Shown: positions 1 through 5,157 of the stretch, piece by piece | How positions within the stretch are numbered: the first letter of the stretch is position 1 | Layout: every line of letters begins with the position of its first letter | Assembly: GCA_964355045.1 (NCBI GenBank) | Contig: CAYHCM010000211.1 | Coordinates: forward strand, 1 to 5,157 | Origin: JABWCE01 sp964355045 | Lineage (GTDB): Bacteria; Bacteroidota; Bacteroidia; NS11-12g; UBA9320 | DNA: 5,157 nt | Reading direction: 5' to 3' | The notes under the pieces: model-generated | The model's database searches: none | What the model was told of the DNA's origin: nothing | What the model saw: only the letters and a program-made list of their open reading frames with translations | Program-made: the position numbers and the translations under genes

Positions 1-1995
1 GGTTTCAATTTGCCAATAGGATTCTGCATCGGGGCGGTAAAGCAATACAATGCTGTCTTCCGAACGGCCTTCCAATAATTGATTATCCAACCAACCTGAT
101 GAAAAATTAGTTGACTTAAATCCATCATAATTTATGATGGCTGAGGCCCTAAGTGAAGGATCAAAAATTCCGTCCACTTTCCAATAGCGTTCTTTTGAAA
201 TAACAACATTTGGAATTTTCATAAACCATCCATCGGGGTAAACCCAATTATGCTCGATCCGTATTAACGAAGTATCGGTATTGGCAGCAATATCAACCGT
301 CATCATGGAATAGGTAAAAGCAAATTTTCCGATGGAATCAGTTAAAACAACATCATCCGTAATGGCATCCGAAAATTTTTGGTCGTAATCGAAACAAATA
401 AATTCAGGCTTAAAATTGGTGGTAAACGAAATGGGTACAGGGGTTCCGAGGTTAAATTTAAAAACCTGTTTTTTGAAATTTTTATCAAAGGCAAATACTT
501 CATAGGGCATATTTTCATACACATGATGGCCAAACCGTTTCTTTTGTTTGTATGCTAATATAGTAGTCCAATTTGAGCCGAGTTTAAATGAATTGGCCGA
601 ATAAATTGAAAAATGGGCAAAGCCGGTATCAACAATTATTTGTTTTACAAAATCGTTAGGAATATTAAAATGAGTACTAAAATCCTGAGTGGAAATATTG
701 CCCATAGCATAGGTTTCCATCAAACTTTTGCATTTTTCTTTAAACGCCTCATCCCCCATTACTCCCCGTATGCAATGAACCATATCGGCTCCTTTTTTAT
801 AAACGTGGCGTCCGTAGGTGTTTTTATGACTTACATTATTTACACCGGTAGCTGCTCCATCGGTCAGATGAGCAAATTGAAGAACCCCTTTATGTATCGC
901 GTTTATATAATTTTGATACGCTTTTTTACCATACACATATTCAGTAAACAAAGCTTCTGAATAGCTGGCCCATCCTTCGTTTAGCCACATATCACCCGCT
1001 GTTTTACAGGTTGTATTATTGCCCCACCAATGATGGCTAAGTTCGTGAGCCATCAGGGTTTCATAGGTTAATTTTCCGTCCACCGTATAACGCGGATACG
1101 CAATATTGCAGGCATGTTCCATAGCACCGCCATCAAATGGTACTACACAATACCCAACTCTTTCGAACCGGTAAGGCCCATAAAAATTTTCAAATACGGT
1201 AAGGGCTTTTTTAAGGTTAGCAAATGATTTTGTAAGATTAAAAGTGTCTTGTGCTTCAGCAGCCAGAAGTATCGGGGTGGTTTTGGTAATTCCATTAAAA
1301 TTATCATAAACAAGTTTATAAGGCGCTACAGCCACCGAAGCCAGATAGGTTGGAATCGGATTAATATGTTCCCAATTCCAGGTTGTTGTATTATCCGCAT
1401 TTTGAAATGTATCTTTTAAATTTCCTCCACATACGGAAGTATAACCACGCGGCACTTTAACGGAATAACTATACAATGCTTTATCGGTAAAATTATCAAT
1501 ACACGGAAACCAAACTCTTCCGTAGTTATGCGGATTCGACGCAAACGCTACTCCCAAATTATAAGAATATTCGCCGTTAAAATAAAAACCTCCCCATTGG
1601 GCATCCTGAATCGGCGAACCGTGATAAAATATTTTTAGAACCGATTCGGCTATCAAGCCTTGTTTAATTTTCAGAAAGGTATCGTTGTAGGTAAAATTAA
1701 CATTTACAAAAAATGAACTTCCAAAATCTTTAAATAACACACTGTCCACTTTCAGTTTAAGTAACATAAGGGTAACAGATTTCGTCTTTATTCCATTCAA
1801 AGGTTTGCACGTTATTTCAGCTATTCCGGTGAGTGTTTTGGTTTTAAAATTTGAAAAATCAACCTTTAAATTATAATGCTCTACATCGGTACTGTCTATA
1901 TTTTGGGCAAATACGGAGTGAATGTGAACAGTATAAAAAATCAGTATAAAAATTTTACAATTTATTTTTATACTTTCGAAAAACTTTTTAAACAT
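1..1995 (-). CDS. M1-family zinc aminopeptidase, secreted (C-terminus cut off by window edge)
   Basis: Probable periplasmic or secreted zinc metallopeptidase of family M1 (gluzincin), which removes N-terminal residues from peptides. 665 codons are visible without a stop down to base 1. The start is the only in-frame ATG (1993-1995) upstream of a signal peptide: a Lys-rich start, a hydrophobic core at about residues 13-23 and likely cleavage after Ala30 (VFA|QN). The M1 N-terminal beta domain follows, with YGRVWFPCID at 158-167. Active-site landmarks are GAMEH (290-294, substrate-binding loop), HELSH (317-321, two zinc-binding His and the catalytic Glu318), NEG with the third zinc ligand Glu340 exactly 18 residues after His321, and VYKKGA with the probable catalytic Tyr399. 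Residues from about 450 to 665 form a beta-rich tail with RYWKVDGI (603-610) and EDSIVLLYRP (646-655), as I recall from Bacteroidota M1 enzymes. These often end in a T9SS sorting domain, but that part is not in the window. No catalytic residue is missing, so the enzyme is probably active. Its substrate is unknown. Confidence 0.95.
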   Translation of the reverse strand, partial: MFKKFFESIKINCKIFILIFYTVHIHSVFAQNIDSTDVEHYNLKVDFSNFKTKTLTGIAEITCKPLNGIKTKSVTLMLLKLKVDSVLFKDFGSSFFVNVNFTYNDTFLKIKQGLIAESVLKIFYHGSPIQDAQWGGFYFNGEYSYNLGVAFASNPHNYGRVWFPCIDNFTDKALYSYSVKVPRGYTSVCGGNLKDTFQNADNTTTWNWEHINPIPTYLASVAVAPYKLVYDNFNGITKTTPILLAAEAQDTFNLTKSFANLKKALTVFENFYGPYRFERVGYCVVPFDGGAMEHACNIAYPRYTVDGKLTYETLMAHELSHHWWGNNTTCKTAGDMWLNEGWASYSEALFTEYVYGKKAYQNYINAIHKGVLQFAHLTDGAATGVNNVSHKNTYGRHVYKKGADMVHCIRGVMGDEAFKEKCKSLMETYAMGNISTQDFSTHFNIPNDFVKQIIVDTGFAHFSIYSANSFKLGSNWTTILAYKQKKRFGHHVYENMPYEVFAFDKNFKKQVFKFNLGTPVPISFTTNFKPEFICFDYDQKFSDAITDDVVLTDSIGKFAFTYSMMTVDIAANTDTSLIRIEHNWVYPDGWFMKIPNVVISKERYWKVDGIFDPSLRASAIINYDGFKSTNFSSGWLDNQLLEGRSEDSIVLLYRPDAESYWQIET
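1971..1978 (+). promoter_or_regulatory. Candidate -7 promoter box for the plus-strand T9SS cargo pair
   Basis: TACTTTCG matches the Bacteroidota -7 consensus TAnnTTTG at all but one fixed position (C for T). It ends 20 bases before ATG 1999, the same distance as the mirror-image candidate box of the M1 gene. No clear -33 element is visible upstream. It lies within the signal-peptide codons of the M1 gene, as any promoter here must, because the two start codons are only three bases apart. Confidence 0.28.
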
Positions 1996-1998
1996 ATT

Positions 1999-3105
1999 AT
2001 GCAGCAATCTTTACGCAAAAGTATCCTATTATCCTCATTAATTATCGGGTCATTCTCATCCTTTTGCCAAATAACCATAACGGCTGCCAACATGCCATCG
2101 GCAGGTGATACCATACGCTACAGCGAGGTTCAAAATTCAACGGGAATTAATTTTAAAGCCACCGGCGAAAATAAAGTTTGGGATTTTACTACTCTTAAAC
2201 CAGCCTCACAGGCTCTTTACGAGTATAAAATTTCATCTTCTACACCGTATATTTTTAATTTTGGTCTTGGTGCTATAGGATTAAAAATAGCAGATTCGTT
2301 AGGTTCAGGTCAAATTAGTTTTAAAAATGTTTATACTTTTTTTAAAAAAAGTACGGCTAAATGGGAAGCCGTAGGTGTTGGCTTTCAATTAAGCGCTCTG
2401 CCCCTGCCACAAGCCGGCAAGCATACCAATAACGATGAAATATATCAATTTCCCTTAAATTATAAGGATAAAGACAGTGCTACGTTTGCTTTAAAAATTC
2501 CCTTAACCGCCATTGTATTACCCATTGGAAATTATTTTCAGAATGGAAATCGTGTCAATACTGTGGACGGTTGGGGCAAAATTTCAACTCCCTACCAAGC
2601 TAATGTGGATTGTATCCGTATTAAATCGGTGATTACTGAAACCGATTCGCTGGCTGTTGAAATTACAGGACAAGCGCCTATTAATTTTGCTTTTCCAAAT
2701 AATAGGGTTGAATACAAATGGCTGAGCAAAACCGAAAAAATACCTATGCTTGAAGTTACCGGTACTGAATTGGGAGGAACATTTACCCCAACAATAGTGC
2801 GCTATCGCGATAATTACAGATCAACTAATAATGTATCCATTCATACGATTACCAATTCACAATTAGTGGCATATCCAAACCCTGCTAAAAATAACTTAAC
2901 CATTGAAACTCCCCAATTGATTAAACATTCTTTAAAACTTTTTGTTTTTGATATGACCGGAAAACAAGTTGAAAATATAGACTTTTCCATTACTGAAAAT
3001 AATTTTATCAATCTAAATACAACTCATTTATGCTCGGGTAAATATTCCGTTATAATAAGCACCGGAAATACTATCCATTATACCTCTGTAACCATTTTAA
3101 AATAA
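1999..3105 (+). CDS. Secreted protein of unknown function with T9SS type A sorting domain
   Basis: A 368-residue exported protein. The start chosen is ATG 1999, not the in-frame ATG at 1876: the upstream 41 codons lack signal-peptide character and lie antisense to the signal peptide of the M1 gene, whereas ATG 1999 begins a good signal peptide (MQQSLRK, hydrophobic core at residues 9-17, likely cleavage after Cys23 before Gln24). The Phe before Cys23 makes a lipoprotein signal unlikely. The body (about 25-285) is predicted to be beta-rich, has no enzymatic motif I recognise, and carries VDGWGKISTP (189-198), a motif I recall from uncharacterised Bacteroidota surface proteins. The last 80 or so residues form a T9SS type A sorting domain: YPNPAKNN from residue 292, a FVFDMTGKQV strand-turn, CSGKYSV, and a C-terminal Lys. 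The family role of this domain is passage across the outer membrane, often followed by cell-surface anchoring. The gene is co-directional with the C25-like gene six bases downstream, so the two are probably co-transcribed. Function is unassigned. Confidence 0.9.
   Translation: MQQSLRKSILLSSLIIGSFSSFCQITITAANMPSAGDTIRYSEVQNSTGINFKATGENKVWDFTTLKPASQALYEYKISSSTPYIFNFGLGAIGLKIADSLGSGQISFKNVYTFFKKSTAKWEAVGVGFQLSALPLPQAGKHTNNDEIYQFPLNYKDKDSATFALKIPLTAIVLPIGNYFQNGNRVNTVDGWGKISTPYQANVDCIRIKSVITETDSLAVEITGQAPINFAFPNNRVEYKWLSKTEKIPMLEVTGTELGGTFTPTIVRYRDNYRSTNNVSIHTITNSQLVAYPNPAKNNLTIETPQLIKHSLKLFVFDMTGKQVENIDFSITENNFINLNTTHLCSGKYSVIISTGNTIHYTSVTILK
2016..2023 (-). promoter_or_regulatory. Candidate -7 promoter box for the M1 peptidase gene
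   Basis: On the minus strand these bases read TACTTTTG, a full match to the Bacteroidota -7 consensus TAnnTTTG. The box ends 20 bases before the M1 start codon, implying a leader of about 14 bases. No TTTG-type -33 element is found at the expected 17-21 base spacing, so support is partial. The box lies inside the signal-peptide codons of the divergent gene. Confidence 0.4.
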
Positions 3106-3111
3106 TACAAT

Positions 3112-5097
3112 ATGAAAATTACTACTACTACTACAATTTTATTCGTTTTTCTGTCTGCATTCGGATTTAGTCTCAAAGCACAAACTACCTCTAAAGAAGC
3201 AACCATTCAGGCCTGGGTGGTAGTTAACAAATCTGCCCCTTCCATCACTATTAAATGGATGAAGGAAACCGGCGTAACAGCTTTTAATATTTTCAGGAAA
3301 GCCAAAAATGAAACTTCATGGGGAGTATCAGCTAAGGCTGTATTGGCAGGCACCGATACTATGTGGACCGATACCGACGTTAAAGTTGGCACCGTTTATG
3401 AGTATAACTTTATAAAATTAGATAATAGCCAAAATCTTTTCGGGCTTACCTATATTTTAAGCGGAATTGACGTTCCCATTGTTCACAGTCGTGGAAATGC
3501 ATTGGTGGTCATAGAAAAATCGCTGGCAGCTTCACTACCCACCGAACTTGATAATTACTGCCGCGATATAGCTGCCGATGGTTGGAAAGTGTACAAACTT
3601 GAAGTTTTAAAAACGGATTCAATTCAAAAGGTAAAAAGGGAAATTAAGAAAATGGATACCAAATACGGAGGTTTAAAATCACTGATTATTGTTGGTCATG
3701 TTCCTGTTCCATACTCCGGAAATTTTAATTCAACCAATTACCCTCCCGATGGCCACATGCCCGATCATAATGGTGCATGGCCTACCGATGCTTATTATTC
3801 CATTGATTATGACCAATGGGGTGATGCCATTACCAACACAGGAGGTTCTCGAGCTGAAAATAAAAATTTACCCGGCGATAGTAAATGGGATAATATTTTT
3901 CTTCCCGGTTTGGTAAAATATTATACCGGCCGTATTGATCTTTCTAATTTACCTAAGTTTACTAAAACCGAAGCCGAACTTACCAGGCGATACTTTCAAA
4001 AGGCACATGACTTCAGATATAAAGTGACTACAACAGTTGAAAAAGGCGTAATTGATGAAAACTTTCCTGCCAGTGCTGGGTATTTTGCAAGTACCGGTTG
4101 GCGAAATTTTTCGGTAATGTTTGGCCCAAAAAATATTACGGAAACCGATTATTTTACCACCTGCCAAACAGAAAACCTGCTTTTTGCCTATGCCACAGGC
4201 CCCGGCTCTTATACAAGCTGCGGCGGTGTTGGTACTACCGATGATTTTGTTACCAAAAAAGGAGCCATATTCAATATGCTTTTTGGAAGTTATTTTGGCG
4301 ATTGGGACAATGCCAATAATATTTTGCGTGCCCCGTTGGCGTCCACCGAAAATGGATTAACAAATGCCTGGAGCGGCCGGCCCTGGTGGCAAAATCATCA
4401 AATGGCGCTTGGTGAACCTATCGGCTATTGCGCCCTTACTACCCAAAATAATACGACAACCTATATTGATAATATTTATGCCAATTCAGTACCAATTGGA
4501 TTAATGGGCGACCCAACTTTGCGATTGCATATAATAGCCCCTCCTACCAATGTTATTCTTAATGCCCAATCCAATTATACCAAGGTAAGCCTTACCTGGA
4601 CGGCAAGCACCGAGGCCAGTAATTTGGGATATTACATTTACCGTTCCGGCAATCCGTTGAGCAATAATACTCCAATTAATTCCACGCCAATAACCACCAC
4701 CTCTTATATTGACAATACTCCGTATCAGGGAACCAATCATTATTTTATCAAAACGGTAAAATTAACGACCTCAGCCAGCGGAACTTATTTCAATTTAAGT
4801 CATGGTGCTTATGCATCTATTCCGGGTATTACCGGTAGTGCTGATATTAAAAACAATGAAAAGCCGGGTATTGTAATTTATCCTAATCCGGCCAAGGATG
4901 CCATTTCATTGCAGTTTTCATACTATACCAATTCTACAATAGTTCAGATATTTAATGCACAGGGACAATTGGTAAAATCGGTAGAAACGGAATTGGATAA
5001 TTATTTGAGGTCAAATTCAATTTCAATTTCTGATCTTACTTCAGGCTTTTATTTTATTAAAGCCGGCAATGTAAGCAGTCGGTTTATTAAAGAATAA
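3112..5097 (+). CDS. Secreted C25 (gingipain)-like protein with FN3 domains and T9SS sorting domain; catalytic residues apparently replaced
   Basis: A 661-residue exported multidomain protein. Signal peptide: MKI and five Thr, a hydrophobic core at about 9-20, cleavage after Ala23 (LKA|Q). Residues about 31-118 look like an FN3-type beta sandwich (ITIKWM, FNIFRK, YEYNF). Residues about 128-476 resemble peptidase C25: a Rossmann-like start (ALVVIEKS 130-137; SLIIVGHVPVP 190-200), PTDAYYSID (224-232), YTGRID (271-276), LLFAYATGPGSYTSC (356-370), FGSYFGDWD (391-399), ALGEPIGYC (432-440) and the closing MGDPTLRLH (465-473), which parallels the FGDPSLLVR at the end of the gingipain catalytic domain. 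The gingipain catalytic TGHGS is TGPGS here, and the position of the catalytic Cys appears to be Ser393. A second FN3 domain spans about 477-570 (SLTWTAS, YYIYRSG). A T9SS type A sorting domain spans about 584-661 (YPNPAKDA from 590, SGFYFIKA, final FIKE). Hydrolytic activity by the C25 mechanism is doubtful; a binding role or an alternative mechanism is possible. Second gene of a two-gene unit that ends at the downstream terminator. Confidence 0.88.
   Translation: MKITTTTTILFVFLSAFGFSLKAQTTSKEATIQAWVVVNKSAPSITIKWMKETGVTAFNIFRKAKNETSWGVSAKAVLAGTDTMWTDTDVKVGTVYEYNFIKLDNSQNLFGLTYILSGIDVPIVHSRGNALVVIEKSLAASLPTELDNYCRDIAADGWKVYKLEVLKTDSIQKVKREIKKMDTKYGGLKSLIIVGHVPVPYSGNFNSTNYPPDGHMPDHNGAWPTDAYYSIDYDQWGDAITNTGGSRAENKNLPGDSKWDNIFLPGLVKYYTGRIDLSNLPKFTKTEAELTRRYFQKAHDFRYKVTTTVEKGVIDENFPASAGYFASTGWRNFSVMFGPKNITETDYFTTCQTENLLFAYATGPGSYTSCGGVGTTDDFVTKKGAIFNMLFGSYFGDWDNANNILRAPLASTENGLTNAWSGRPWWQNHQMALGEPIGYCALTTQNNTTTYIDNIYANSVPIGLMGDPTLRLHIIAPPTNVILNAQSNYTKVSLTWTASTEASNLGYYIYRSGNPLSNNTPINSTPITTTSYIDNTPYQGTNHYFIKTVKLTTSASGTYFNLSHGAYASIPGITGSADIKNNEKPGIVIYPNPAKDAISLQFSYYTNSTIVQIFNAQGQLVKSVETELDNYLRSNSISISDLTSGFYFIKAGNVSSRFIKE
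3121..3132 (+). repeat. Short ACT trinucleotide repeat in a signal peptide
   Basis: Four perfect ACT units encode Thr4-Thr7 in the n-region of the C25-like protein's signal peptide, with a fifth Thr codon (ACA) following. Gain or loss of units would keep the reading frame and change only the length of the signal peptide's n-region. Confidence 0.6.
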
Positions 5098-5116
5098 ACT
5101 ATTTTTTTTCTAAAAT

Positions 5117-5150
5117 AAAAAAAGGTGTATCGGATGGTACACCTTTTTTT
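5117..5150 (+). terminator. Intrinsic terminator after the C25-like gene
   Basis: A perfect 13-bp inverted repeat (seven A and GGTGTA at 5117-5129; TACACC and seven T at 5138-5150) encloses an 8-base loop. The GC-containing stem followed by a T run is a classic Rho-independent terminator, 19 bases after the stop codon at 5097. The A run on the left arm means it could also stop transcription arriving on the minus strand from outside the window. Confidence 0.9.
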
Positions 5151-5157
5151 GTTGGGT

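Noticed and set aside
342..533. 63-codon minus-strand open frame
   Set aside because: It is out of frame with the M1 gene, which occupies the same strand here with a coherent protein sequence.
613..960. 115-codon open frame on the plus strand
   Set aside because: It lies antisense within the catalytic-domain coding sequence of the M1 peptidase and its translation shows no domain; it is a shadow frame.
1876..1998. 41-codon N-terminal extension of the first plus-strand gene, from ATG 1876
   Set aside because: It is antisense to the signal-peptide region of the M1 gene, has no signal-peptide character of its own, and would bury the good signal peptide that begins at ATG 1999.
2061..2066. Signal peptide Cys23 of the first cargo protein considered as a lipobox Cys
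   Set aside because: The residues before it are Ser-Ser-Phe; Phe at -1 does not fit a lipobox, while cleavage before Gln24 fits a normal Bacteroidota signal peptide.
2337..2350. T7A7 palindrome inside the first plus-strand gene, considered as a programmed frameshift site or a terminator
   Set aside because: It encodes in-frame Phe-Phe-Lys-Lys; neither TTTAAAA nor AAAAAAG falls in the phase needed for -1 slippage, and there is no GC stem.
5012..5032. TTCAAT-like tandem units near the end of the C25-like gene
   Set aside because: The units are few and short, and simply encode alternating Ser and Ile strand residues in the sorting domain.

Overview
This window is AT-rich DNA from a member of the Bacteroidota, most likely a free-living or environmental lineage. 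The evidence is two adjacent genes whose products end in type A sorting domains of the type IX secretion system (T9SS), signal peptides that cleave just before Gln, the absence of Shine-Dalgarno sites with A at position -3 of all three start codons, and candidate TAnnTTTG-type -7 promoter boxes. The genus cannot be told from the sequence.

Layout: (1) positions 1-1995 on the minus strand hold an M1-family zinc aminopeptidase with an intact active site, open at the left window edge, so its C-terminus is missing. (2) Only three bases (1996-1998) separate its start codon from that of the next gene, which runs the other way. (3) 1999-3105 on the plus strand encodes a 368-residue secreted protein with an unassigned beta-rich body and a C-terminal T9SS sorting domain. 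(4) Six bases later, 3112-5097 encodes a 661-residue secreted protein laid out as signal peptide, FN3-like domain, gingipain/peptidase C25-like domain, FN3 domain and T9SS sorting domain. (5) A strong intrinsic terminator at 5117-5150 closes the two-gene plus-strand unit. No stretch over 300 bases lacks a gene, and I see no RNA gene, mobile element or CRISPR array.

All three proteins are predicted to be exported. The two plus-strand proteins should cross the outer membrane through the T9SS; the M1 enzyme may do so too, but its C-terminus is outside the window. The most notable observations are that the C25-like domain keeps the family's fold landmarks (a TGxGS loop, a final GDPTL motif) but has Pro where the catalytic His should be and apparently Ser where the catalytic Cys should be, and that the divergent gene pair has almost no intergenic space, so each promoter must lie inside the other gene.
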